Source: Pukyongia sp.
Lineage (GTDB): Bacteria; Bacteroidota; Bacteroidia; Flavobacteriales; Flavobacteriaceae
NCBI GenBank assembly: GCA_030148705.1
Contig: JASBSY010000014.1
Coordinates: 1 to 64,000 of the forward strand
Reading direction: 5' to 3'
Length of the DNA: 64,000 nucleotides
The position numbers and the translations under genes are program-made. Below are positions 52,884 to 61,193 of this stretch, piece by piece. The notes beneath the pieces were generated by a model. The model was given only the letters and a program-made list of their open reading frames with translations. It was not told the DNA's origin and made no database searches. The stretch's first letter is position 1. The number at the start of each line of letters is the position of its first letter.

Positions 52884-55727
52884 TTATTTAACCACCAGTT
52901 CGACGCTGCCTTTCTTTCCTCCTACTTCCAAATCCACCGTATAAATTCCGTGGGGTAAATAAAACACTTCATTACCTGCTTTGTTCAATTCCACACCCTG
53001 CTTTTTCAAGGCCTTAACCCCCGATTCTGAAACGGACAGGTCGTAAGCTATATGATTGATTCCCTTTACCACCTCCGTTTTAATCTCATTCAGCTTAAGT
53101 CCGTCCTCATTAAAAATTGATACAGTAGCCTTTCCATTCACAGGACTGTAAAACTGGATTTCTGTCTCGGGAGTAAAAGGATCGAACCACGGACTAAAGC
53201 TCTGCCCCCATCGTCGGGAGTGATTCACCGGTTTAAGTTCAGCCGCAACTATTTCGTTCATATTGTCTGAACTCATTTGCTGCAAAACTTCAGTATCTGC
53301 CAGGTAGAAAGACCGACCGTGGGTTCCCAAAATCAGGTCGCTTTCCCGCTCTTGAATCACCAGGTCGTGAACTGCCACGTTAGGCAATCCCTCAGCAAAC
53401 GGATGCCAGTTGCCGCCTCGATCGAAACTCACCCAGGCTCCGTTGTCGGTCCCGAGGTAAAGTACATTCTCATTCTTAGGATCCTCCTTGATGACATTAA
53501 CCGGTGATGTCGGCAGATTCGCTGCAATCCCTCTCCAGGAATTACCGTAATTCTCACTCACGTAAACATAGGGTTTGAAATCATCCCAGCGGTAGCCGTT
53601 CAGCGTTACATAAACGCGTTCTTTCTTGTGTTCGGAAGCAATTACCCGACTTACCCACAGATCGGCCGGAAAATTGGTCGAGAGATCTGTCCAGTTGGCA
53701 CCGGCACTTTGGGTGACATACACTTTACCATCGTCACTTCCGGTATAGATTAATCCGAACTGAAAAGGCGATTCACTTATGGAAGTAAGCGTCCCGTACG
53801 CCACATTTCCGGGTTTCCCACCTTTGGTAAGATCGCCGGAGATCGCTTCCCAATCATCACCCTTGTTCATGCTCCGCATTAGTTTGTTACCTCCCAGGTA
53901 CAGTATGTCCTGGTTATGAGGGCTCAACAAAATTGGGGTCTGCCAGTTAAAGCGATAGGGGTTATCTCCCAACTCGTGCTTGGGTTGGATATAAGTTTGC
54001 TCGTTATTAGCCAGGTTCAGTCTGAAGTAATTCCCGAACTGAAAACCGGTGTAAACAATATTGCTGTTCCTGTTGTCGATCTGGATTTGCATTCCATCGC
54101 CACCCATGATCGATTTATAAGGGTTCTCTCCACTCTGATGCCAGCTGAAATCCATTTCCGCATCGTGGGCACCCTTCCACACCCCATTGTCCTGCAATCC
54201 TCCGTAAACATTGTAGGGTTTCTCATTGTCGACGTTAACAGTATAGAACTGCCCAACGGCCGGTGCGTTGTTCTTTATCCAGGAAGCTCCGTCGTCGTAG
54301 GTTATATTCACACCTCCGTCGTTTCCATCGATGAGATGCCCGGGCATGGCCGGGTTGATCCACAGGGCATGATGATCTGCGTGTACGTTTTCCGCACTAA
54401 TGCTTTCAAAAGTCTTACCCCCGTCGGAAGATTTCAGGATGGGTACCCCATAAATGTAAATCTTGTTTCCGTTTGATGGGTCTACATGGATCTTTCCGAA
54501 GTAATACCCATAAGAAAAATAGATGCCGTCCAGGTAGCCGTCGTGGGTTTTACTCCAACTCTTACCTCCATCGGTACTTTTATAGACTTCTGCACCAATA
54601 ACCGGGGTGTCAAAGAGCAGCGTATTCGCATCTTCCAGATAACGGGCCAGATCCACCGGTTTTACGGTACCGCTTCGCACCATATTCTTCACGTTTTCGG
54701 CCTTATACTTCTCCTGAAAGCCGTTTTGTCTGAGATAATTCTCGAGTTTCTTGTCATCCAAATCCAGCAGTTCCCGGGCTGTCATAGTCTTAAAATCATC
54801 TTTCTGAAGCATATCCCCGGAATCCTCATCTTTCTTATCCTCTTCCCTTCTGAACTGGTTATCGTGTATGGCATATACCGTATTGGCATCGACTACGGCC
54901 AGCCCGATACGTCCAACGCCATCCCCGGTGGGGAATCCGCTGCCGGGCACTGAAACCTTAGTCCAGGTATTTCCTGCATCTGTGCTTTTATAAATCGCAC
55001 TGCCTTCCCCGCTGCCGGTAAAATTCCAGGCCTTGCGATCCTTTTCCCATGAGGATGCATAGATAAGGTTGAAGTTATTTGGATCGGCATCCATTTCGAT
55101 GACCCCGCTGCGATCGTTCACAAACAGGGTTTTATTCCAGCTTTTTCCGCCGTCAACGGTTTTAAAAACCCCTCTTTCAGCGTTATTGGAGTACAAATGC
55201 CCTACGGCGCTAACAACTAGTTCATTACTGTTATTGGGATTAACGAGGATCTTACTGATGTGATGCGAATCTGCAAGTCCGAGATTTTCCCAGGTCTTTC
55301 CGCCGTCAGAAGATTTCAGCAATCCAATCCCGGCATAAGACGAACGTGAAGAATTCACTTCCCCGGTTCCTACCCAAATGGTGCCGGTTTTCCAGTCTAC
55401 CGCCAGGCTTCCCACGTTTTGCGTAGGGCTGGAATCCAGTACGGGTTCGAAGGTAGTCCCGTTGTTCCTGGTGTACCACACCCCACCACTGGCATAGCCC
55501 ACGTAGAATTCGGAAGGGCGAACGGGGTTTACGGCAAGGTCGACTACCCTTCCGCTCATGATGGTGGGTCCAATACTTTCAAATGGCAACTTTCTTACTA
55601 TGGAGCTTTCGGTTAATTGTTGTTTTTGCCGAATTCCGTTTAGCACTTCAGTAGCTGAAGTTGCCCCCGGCTGGCCCAGGCTATAAAAGGAGATAAATAG
55701 CACTGCCAGGAATAATACTCTTTTCAT
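52884..55727 (-). CDS. Secreted Asp-box/BNR propeller protein
   Basis: This 947-residue protein has a signal peptide (ending YSLGQ). It contains many Asp-box turns of the S-x-D-G-G-x-T-W type (SSDGGKTWE, STDAGNTWT, STDGGKSWS, SSDGGKTFE), which mark VPS10/sortilin-like ten-bladed propellers. A helical insertion with EEDKKDEDSG sits within the first half, and a C-terminal beta domain ends GSVELVVK. No T9SS sorting motif FPNP is seen. Relatives are called glycosyl hydrolase or photosystem-like proteins, but no catalytic motif is clear. Confidence 0.85.
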   Translation of the reverse strand: MKRVLFLAVLFISFYSLGQPGATSATEVLNGIRQKQQLTESSIVRKLPFESIGPTIMSGRVVDLAVNPVRPSEFYVGYASGGVWYTRNNGTTFEPVLDSSPTQNVGSLAVDWKTGTIWVGTGEVNSSRSSYAGIGLLKSSDGGKTWENLGLADSHHISKILVNPNNSNELVVSAVGHLYSNNAERGVFKTVDGGKSWNKTLFVNDRSGVIEMDADPNNFNLIYASSWEKDRKAWNFTGSGEGSAIYKSTDAGNTWTKVSVPGSGFPTGDGVGRIGLAVVDANTVYAIHDNQFRREEDKKDEDSGDMLQKDDFKTMTARELLDLDDKKLENYLRQNGFQEKYKAENVKNMVRSGTVKPVDLARYLEDANTLLFDTPVIGAEVYKSTDGGKSWSKTHDGYLDGIYFSYGYYFGKIHVDPSNGNKIYIYGVPILKSSDGGKTFESISAENVHADHHALWINPAMPGHLIDGNDGGVNITYDDGASWIKNNAPAVGQFYTVNVDNEKPYNVYGGLQDNGVWKGAHDAEMDFSWHQSGENPYKSIMGGDGMQIQIDNRNSNIVYTGFQFGNYFRLNLANNEQTYIQPKHELGDNPYRFNWQTPILLSPHNQDILYLGGNKLMRSMNKGDDWEAISGDLTKGGKPGNVAYGTLTSISESPFQFGLIYTGSDDGKVYVTQSAGANWTDLSTNFPADLWVSRVIASEHKKERVYVTLNGYRWDDFKPYVYVSENYGNSWRGIAANLPTSPVNVIKEDPKNENVLYLGTDNGAWVSFDRGGNWHPFAEGLPNVAVHDLVIQERESDLILGTHGRSFYLADTEVLQQMSSDNMNEIVAAELKPVNHSRRWGQSFSPWFDPFTPETEIQFYSPVNGKATVSIFNEDGLKLNEIKTEVVKGINHIAYDLSVSESGVKALKKQGVELNKAGNEVFYLPHGIYTVDLEVGGKKGSVELVVK

Positions 55728-55860
55728 GTTGATAGTTATTTAGCTTCTGAAAGTACTGAAGTCTAGGGCGAGAACAAAATTTTTCTGAAAAGTTTTCCCG
55801 AATTTGATATAGTTTCAGCACGGCAATCCATATAAATTTTATCGGCATTGCTATTTCTTG

Positions 55861-55868
55861 TAATTTTG
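55861..55868 (+). promoter_or_regulatory. -7 element of pepP
   Basis: TAATTTTG matches TAnnTTTG and lies 20 nt before the pepP ATG. The -33 region reads TTTTA and is weak. Confidence 0.4.
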
Positions 55869-55888
55869 GAAAAACTTAAAATTATCTC

Positions 55889-57181
55889 ATGAAATATCAT
55901 CAGGTTGACAATTCCCTATATATAAAAAACAGAAAGAATTTTATGGCGCAGATGCGCGAAAGCAGCATTGCCGTTTTTAACAGCAACGACATTTATCCGG
56001 TTAGTGCGGACTCTACCATGCCATTTCAACAACACAGGGATATATTATACCTCTCAGGGGTTGATCAGGAGGAAAGTATATTGTTGCTTTTTCCCGATTC
56101 GGTAGAAGAGAAACACAAAGAAGTGTTGTTTGTTAGAGAGACCAACGACCATATCGCGGTATGGGAAGGTGCCAAACTCACCAAGGAAAAGGCTACGGAA
56201 GTAAGTGGTATCAAGACCGTTTACTGGCTTTCCGACTTCGATAAAATATTCTTTGAACTGATGACTCAGGCCGATACGATCTATTTTAATACGAACGAAC
56301 ACTATCGGCAGTCGGTTGAAACAGAGACAAGGGAGCAACGCTTTATAAAAGATACCAAGGCGAAATTTCCCGCCCACAGCTGGGCCAAGAGCAACCCCAT
56401 TCTTCAAAGGTTGCGGTCTGTAAAAGACCCTATCGAGATCGAACTGATGCAACAGGCCTGCGATATAACCGAAAAGGGCTTTCGCCGCGTCCTGGATTTT
56501 GTAAAACCGGGAGTCTGGGAGTACGAGATAGAGGCCGAGCTAATGCACGAATTTCTCAGGAATCGGTCTACGGGCTTTGCCTATACTCCTATTATTGCCA
56601 GCGGTCGTAATGCCAACGTGTTGCACTATATCGAAAACAACCAGAAGTGTAAAGAAGGTGAACTTATACTAATGGACGTAGGTGCCGAGTATGCCAAATA
56701 CAGCAGTGATATGTCCCGAACCATCCCGGTGAGCGGGAAATTCACCAGCAGGCAGCGTCAGGTTTACAATGCCGTAAACAAGGTAAAGGAGGAAGCTACA
56801 AAAATGCTGGTTCCCGGAACACTTTGGAAGGAATACCACGTAGAGGTAGGAAAACTGATGACTTCCGAACTGATGAAACTGGGGTTGCTGGACAAGCAGG
56901 ATGTTCAGAATGAAAACCCGGAGTGGCCGGCGTACAAGAAATACTTTATGCACGGGACCAGCCATCATATCGGGCTGGACACTCACGATTACGGAATATT
57001 GTGGGAACCCATGAAACCAAATATGGTATTCACCGTGGAACCCGGAATTTATATCCCCGAAGAGGGCTTCGGAATCCGTCTGGAAGACGATGTAGTGGTA
57101 CAGGAGTCGGGCGAACCGTTTAATCTTATGAGGAATATCCCGATAGACCCGGATGAAATTGAAGAACTGATGAACGCTTAG
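55889..57181 (+). CDS. pepP: Xaa-Pro aminopeptidase (M24B)
   Basis: Metallopeptidase that removes N-terminal residues before proline, 430 residues. It has an N-terminal creatinase-like domain and a pita-bread domain with metal ligands Asp263 and Asp274 (MDVGAEYAKYSSDMSR), His359 (HGTSHHIG), Glu384 (VEPGIY) and Glu399 (RLEDDVVV). There is no signal peptide. It ends 2 nt before the convergent brnQ stop. Confidence 0.95.
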   Translation: MKYHQVDNSLYIKNRKNFMAQMRESSIAVFNSNDIYPVSADSTMPFQQHRDILYLSGVDQEESILLLFPDSVEEKHKEVLFVRETNDHIAVWEGAKLTKEKATEVSGIKTVYWLSDFDKIFFELMTQADTIYFNTNEHYRQSVETETREQRFIKDTKAKFPAHSWAKSNPILQRLRSVKDPIEIELMQQACDITEKGFRRVLDFVKPGVWEYEIEAELMHEFLRNRSTGFAYTPIIASGRNANVLHYIENNQKCKEGELILMDVGAEYAKYSSDMSRTIPVSGKFTSRQRQVYNAVNKVKEEATKMLVPGTLWKEYHVEVGKLMTSELMKLGLLDKQDVQNENPEWPAYKKYFMHGTSHHIGLDTHDYGILWEPMKPNMVFTVEPGIYIPEEGFGIRLEDDVVVQESGEPFNLMRNIPIDPDEIEELMNA

Positions 57182-57183
57182 TT

Positions 57184-58482
57184 TTACAGTGGTCTTTTTT
57201 TGAAAAGCCTAAAATGTTCAATTAGCCTTGCTATCATAAATCCAATTAACGTTGGAAGCACCCAACCCATTCCTTTATCTGAAAATGGTATTGCCTCTTT
57301 GATCACTTCTAAGAATGGCTCGGAGATTAGCCTGAAAGGCAGGGTTTCCAGAAAATCCGGTATACTGAAAACTATGGCTGTCACGATCACTACTCTGTAC
57401 GTAAGCTGGGTTCGGTATGATTCGGGCAGAACACTTAACAGGATGAGGGTGATGGTAACGGGATAGATGATCATCAAGGCCGGCACGGCGATCTCTATAA
57501 TATATCCCACAGCGTTCTGGCCTACAAGGATCCCGATCAGGCATCCCGCCACCGCCGTAATTATATAGGCCTTTTGAGAACCGGCAAAAAGTCCCTTAAC
57601 AAAATCGGCCGTTCCGGTTACCACCCCTACTGCCGTAGTAAAACAGGCCAGGGCAACAAGCACGGCAAGAAAGGCAGTGCCAATATTCCCGAGGGTGTTC
57701 GTGCTTAAGAGGCCTAGTAACTCAGTTCTGTGTTCCACTACTGTTTCTCCGCTGTAAGTAGCGCCCACTGCAATAAGTCCGGTGTAAATTACGAACAATC
57801 CCAAACCGGCGAAGAAGCCCGATTTAGCGATCATCCGGCGTTTTTCAGCATAGCTGTAAACCCCCTGCAGCGCAAAAGAGATAACGATCACTCCTCCCAC
57901 CACCACTCCGCCTATGGCGTCGAAGGTCTGGTATCCTTCTATTATTCCCGCCGTAAAGGAATTGTCGAAAATTGAACTACCACTAACATCGGATTCAGAA
58001 AAAAGGCCTAGCAGGATAATTGCCAGTAGGATAAATATTATCAAAGGGGTAAGATATTTTCCTATCAGTTCCAGAAGCCTGCTTCGGTTTAGCACAAAGA
58101 CCAGCACCAGGGCGAAATAGATGATGCTCAATCCCAGGGAGGACAGTTCGAAATAAGGCTTGATTGCCATTTCATAGGCCACCGAAGCTGTCCTTGGAGA
58201 AGGAAGGGAAATCGAAATAGCATAAATCATTATACTGTATACAAGGGCAAAAGCAGGAGACACCTTATTGGCAAAGTCGAGCATGGTCCCCTGAAGCCTG
58301 GCATGCCCGTATATAGCAACGATGGGAATGATCACAGCCGAAACAGCAAAACCCAAACTCACCCAGAACCAGCTTTCCCCGGCATTATACCCGAGAAACG
58401 GAGGCAATATCAAATTGCCGGCTCCAAAAAACAGTGAGAAAAGCGCAAAGGCGGTAACAACAATTTGTTTACTGGGTGACAT
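57184..58482 (-). CDS. brnQ: Branched-chain amino acid transporter BrnQ
   Basis: The ATG at 58482 gives 432 residues; the longer frame overlaps the divergent hydrolase gene. It has about twelve membrane segments of the LIVCS family, with FALFSLFFGAGNLILPPFLG at the N-terminus. It takes up leucine, isoleucine and valine with sodium or protons. Start-to-start distance to the divergent hydrolase gene is only 30 nt, so their promoters must overlap coding sequence. Confidence 0.92.
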   Translation of the reverse strand: MSPSKQIVVTAFALFSLFFGAGNLILPPFLGYNAGESWFWVSLGFAVSAVIIPIVAIYGHARLQGTMLDFANKVSPAFALVYSIMIYAISISLPSPRTASVAYEMAIKPYFELSSLGLSIIYFALVLVFVLNRSRLLELIGKYLTPLIIFILLAIILLGLFSESDVSGSSIFDNSFTAGIIEGYQTFDAIGGVVVGGVIVISFALQGVYSYAEKRRMIAKSGFFAGLGLFVIYTGLIAVGATYSGETVVEHRTELLGLLSTNTLGNIGTAFLAVLVALACFTTAVGVVTGTADFVKGLFAGSQKAYIITAVAGCLIGILVGQNAVGYIIEIAVPALMIIYPVTITLILLSVLPESYRTQLTYRVVIVTAIVFSIPDFLETLPFRLISEPFLEVIKEAIPFSDKGMGWVLPTLIGFMIARLIEHFRLFKKRPL

Positions 58483-58495
58483 TAACGGATATTTG
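58464..58495 (+). promoter_or_regulatory. Putative promoter of the alpha/beta hydrolase, overlapping brnQ
   Basis: TTTG (58464-58467), a 20-nt spacer and GATATTTG (58488-58495, one mismatch) form a near match. The -33 box lies in the first codons of the opposite-strand brnQ. Confidence 0.4.
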
Positions 58496-58512
58496 CCGGT
58501 GAAGATAGAAAA

Positions 58513-59289
58513 ATGATTTTTCAGTATAACACTGCCAACATTTATTATGAATGCCACGGATCGGGCCCGGCTGTTGTGCTGTTGCATGGCTTCCTTGAGA
58601 GCTCCACCATGTGGAAAAGGCTGATTCCCGAACTTTCAGCCCGCCATACCGTTATCGTACCCGACCTGCCCGGACATGGCCAAAGTGAGGTGTTGGGCGA
58701 GGTTCATAGCATGGAAGACATGGCAAAAATGTTGAATGCCCTGCTCGATAATTTACAGATTCCTTCAGCCGCCTTTATAGGCCATTCTATGGGAGGTTAT
58801 GTGCTGCTCGCATTTGCGGAATTATTCAGTGAAAAAGCAAAGAGTGTTTTGCTACTGAATTCCACCTCCGAAGCCGATTCAGAAGAAAGAAAAAGAAACA
58901 GGGAACGTGCGCTAAGACTTATTCCCAAGAATCCGGATATTTTTATCAAGGCTGCCATCACCAGTCTCTTTGCCGAAACCGGTACGGAGAATTATAAAGA
59001 CGACATAGTACAACTACAGCAGGAAGCACTTGGTTTTCCCACTGAAGGTATAATGGCTATGATCCGGGGAATGAAAGACCGAACAGACCGCACATCCGTT
59101 TTAAAAACTTATTCGGGGAAGAAAGTTATGGTCTGCGGCGACAAGGACCCGCTTATACCACTTTCGGAATCACAGAATATTGCAAAAAAGACTAAAACCA
59201 AACTAAAAGTTGTGGATGCCGGGCATATGATTTTAATAGAAAATTGGGATGAATTTCTTAAAATTGTGCCTTTCGTCGATTTTATATAG
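58513..59289 (+). CDS. Alpha/beta hydrolase
   Basis: This 258-residue cytosolic protein has the hydrolase fold with HGFLESSTMW, the nucleophile elbow GHSMGGY (Ser92), Asp212 in GDKDPLIP and His238 in DAGHMIL, all three catalytic residues intact. Its size is similar to BioH-type carboxylesterases, and no bioH or bioG is seen in the biotin cluster, so a pimeloyl-ester role is possible but unproven. It is divergent from brnQ. Confidence 0.9.
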   Translation: MIFQYNTANIYYECHGSGPAVVLLHGFLESSTMWKRLIPELSARHTVIVPDLPGHGQSEVLGEVHSMEDMAKMLNALLDNLQIPSAAFIGHSMGGYVLLAFAELFSEKAKSVLLLNSTSEADSEERKRNRERALRLIPKNPDIFIKAAITSLFAETGTENYKDDIVQLQQEALGFPTEGIMAMIRGMKDRTDRTSVLKTYSGKKVMVCGDKDPLIPLSESQNIAKKTKTKLKVVDAGHMILIENWDEFLKIVPFVDFI

Positions 59290-59349
59290 CCTTTTGTCGA
59301 TTATTTGAAAATAATTTTTATCTTAGGCTAAACATTCAAACCAACTACT

Positions 59350-59595
59350 ATGCATTCTTCCCCAAAAAAGCATTTTACGCTATCGACTATCGTCTGTGTG
59401 ACCATGGGTCACGATTACATTATTACCAGGAAAGTTACTAATCACATAAACGAATACAGGTGTTCGCATTGCGGCAGAGAAGTGGCCGAAAACGATAAAG
59501 GCTATCTTGAACCGCTAACACAAAAGATTAGAAATGCCAATTCAAGTCTGGCCGTGTTCTTTCAGAAAAAATGCAATAGGGTTACTGCCGCATGA
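59350..59595 (+). CDS. Small zinc-knuckle protein
   Basis: This 81-residue basic protein has a candidate metal site, Cys16 and His21 (VCVTMGHDY) with Cys38 and Cys41 (YRCSHCGRE). The spacing fits a treble-clef or zinc-ribbon fold like that of small DUF1660-type proteins. There is no signal peptide. Function is unknown. It has a clear ATG and is convergent with thiL. Confidence 0.65.
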   Translation: MHSSPKKHFTLSTIVCVTMGHDYIITRKVTNHINEYRCSHCGREVAENDKGYLEPLTQKIRNANSSLAVFFQKKCNRVTAA

Positions 59596-59622
59596 ACTTT
59601 TTAAATTATGCCTAAGTTGGGT

Positions 59623-60675
59623 CTATTCATCCTGAAGTGCATTCCATCCCCTGGCAATAAGTGGGATTTTAGTATTGGCCCGTGTAATCAGATTAGTTCC
59701 TTCGCTTTCTCCCGTAATATGCCCGATTACCGATAAATGAGGGTTGCCTTTGATCTTTGGAAAATCCTGTTGTCCGATGGTAAAGAGCAGTTCGTAATCC
59801 TCTCCCCCGCTTAACGCAATGGTCGTACTGTCCAGGTTAAATTCCTCGCAAGTTGTTATTACCTGAGGATCCAACGGGATCTTATCTTCGTATAAATTAC
59901 AGCCAACCTTCGAATTCTTACACAAATGGAGTATCTCGGAAGAGAGTCCGTCGCTTATATCGATCATGGCTGTGGGAACCACCCCCAGTTCAGAAAGTAA
60001 TTCCGGAATGTCCTTTCTGGCTTCCGGTTTCAGTTGTCGTTCTACCAGGTATGAATAGGGCTCCAGGTCCGGTTGCGCCTGCGGATTAACCTCAAACACC
60101 TTCTTTTCCCTCTCTAGAACCTGTAATCCGAGGTAAGCTGCCCCCAGATCGCCGCTTACCACCAAAAGATCGTTCTCCTTTGCACCGGCCCGGTACGTAA
60201 TCTTATCTTCGGCTGCCACCCCTATTGCGGTTATGCTAATCACCAAGCCCGTGGTTGAAGAAGTTGTATCTCCTCCAATTACATCCACGTTGTAGAGTTT
60301 AGCGGCCGTTTCAATTCCGGCATATAATTCTTCCACAGCTTCAAGCGGAAACCTGTTGGAAAGTGCAATAGAAACAGTAATCTGCCTGGCAGTCGCATTC
60401 ATTGCATACACATCTGAAAGATTTACTATAACAGCCTTATACCCTAAATGCTTTAAGGGCATATAACTTAGATCGAAATGCACTCCTTCCAACAACATAT
60501 CAGTGGTAACCACCTGCTGAAGGTTTTCTTCATTTCCAATCACCGCAGCATCGTCGCCCACCCCTTTAATAGTAGAAGGGTGATTTATCCTGAAATTCCC
60601 GGTGAGCCTGTCGATGAGGCCGAATTCTCCCAGTTTAGAGATTGGGGTAAGTTCTTTATTCTGATCTTCAAACAT
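59623..60675 (-). CDS. thiL: Thiamine-monophosphate kinase ThiL
   Basis: Phosphorylates thiamine monophosphate to the active diphosphate, last step of vitamin B1 synthesis. The ATG at 60675 gives 350 residues; a TTG two codons earlier is not needed. The PurM-like signature GDDAAV (40-45), TDMLLEGVHF (58-67) and GGDTTSS (134-140) is intact. A -7 box TATTTTTG lies at 60695-60702. The other thi genes are not nearby. Confidence 0.96.
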   Translation of the reverse strand: MFEDQNKELTPISKLGEFGLIDRLTGNFRINHPSTIKGVGDDAAVIGNEENLQQVVTTDMLLEGVHFDLSYMPLKHLGYKAVIVNLSDVYAMNATARQITVSIALSNRFPLEAVEELYAGIETAAKLYNVDVIGGDTTSSTTGLVISITAIGVAAEDKITYRAGAKENDLLVVSGDLGAAYLGLQVLEREKKVFEVNPQAQPDLEPYSYLVERQLKPEARKDIPELLSELGVVPTAMIDISDGLSSEILHLCKNSKVGCNLYEDKIPLDPQVITTCEEFNLDSTTIALSGGEDYELLFTIGQQDFPKIKGNPHLSVIGHITGESEGTNLITRANTKIPLIARGWNALQDE

Positions 60676-60694
60676 CTGCAATAAATTTTCGCTG

Positions 60695-60702
60695 CAAAAA
60701 TA
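60695..60702 (-). promoter_or_regulatory. -7 element of thiL
   Basis: TATTTTTG on the minus strand matches TAnnTTTG and lies 19 nt before the ATG. The -33 region has no TTTG. No TPP riboswitch is apparent. Confidence 0.4.
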
Positions 60703-61049
60703 CTGCTTAGAAAGCGACTACACCCGGATTTTTGATTTTTTTATACTATTCTACACTTCGGCTGTTTTTACCACCCTGAAGTCTTCATTTATAAAAACCG
60801 AGAAACTAATTGCAAAAAAATCGCTGCGGCGGAAATTAATCCACTCGCCGGCACTAATTTTTTGAAATTGGATTCTTCACTCAATGGCCTGAAAATAACA
60901 CAGCCACATTTCATGGGGTCTAAGGCGTATATCCCTACTTTTCCGCTAGGAATTTATAATAAAGCCATACGAATCGCGAATCGTTAAACTCATCGGCTGC
61001 TTTTCGGACAAATTAAGCCAAAAGCCCTGATATTTAACAGCTACTCGCT
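60703..61049. other. Gene-free A/T-rich stretch
   Basis: This is the bulk of the 518-nt gap between thiL and the choice-of-anchor-B gene. No ORF with coding character, no RNA gene and no strong hairpin is seen. Its right end leads into the promoter at 61050-61079. Confidence 0.6.
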
Positions 61050-61079
61050 TGTTCTTATTACATTATTTTCTATTTTTGA
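61050..61079 (+). promoter_or_regulatory. Promoter of the choice-of-anchor-B gene
   Basis: TTG (61050-61052), a 19-nt spacer and TATTTTTG (61072-61079) match the Bacteroidota consensus. The start point near 61085 leaves a leader of about 109 nt, unusually long here. Confidence 0.65.
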
Positions 61080-61193
61080 AGGCCTTTTATGCAATTTTTG
61101 AAAAATATTCAACATTACGGATGTTTCATTGAAAAATCCTGAAACATTCGCCTGAAAATGCTTTCTTCGAATTAATCCTAATTAAAGCTAAAA

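Noticed and set aside
53916-54476. 186-codon plus-strand frame
   Set aside because: Antisense to the Asp-box protein; low-complexity hydrophobic shadow.
60676-61193. TPP riboswitch near thiL
   Set aside because: No conserved TPP aptamer motif is visible, and thiL is usually not controlled by one in isolation.
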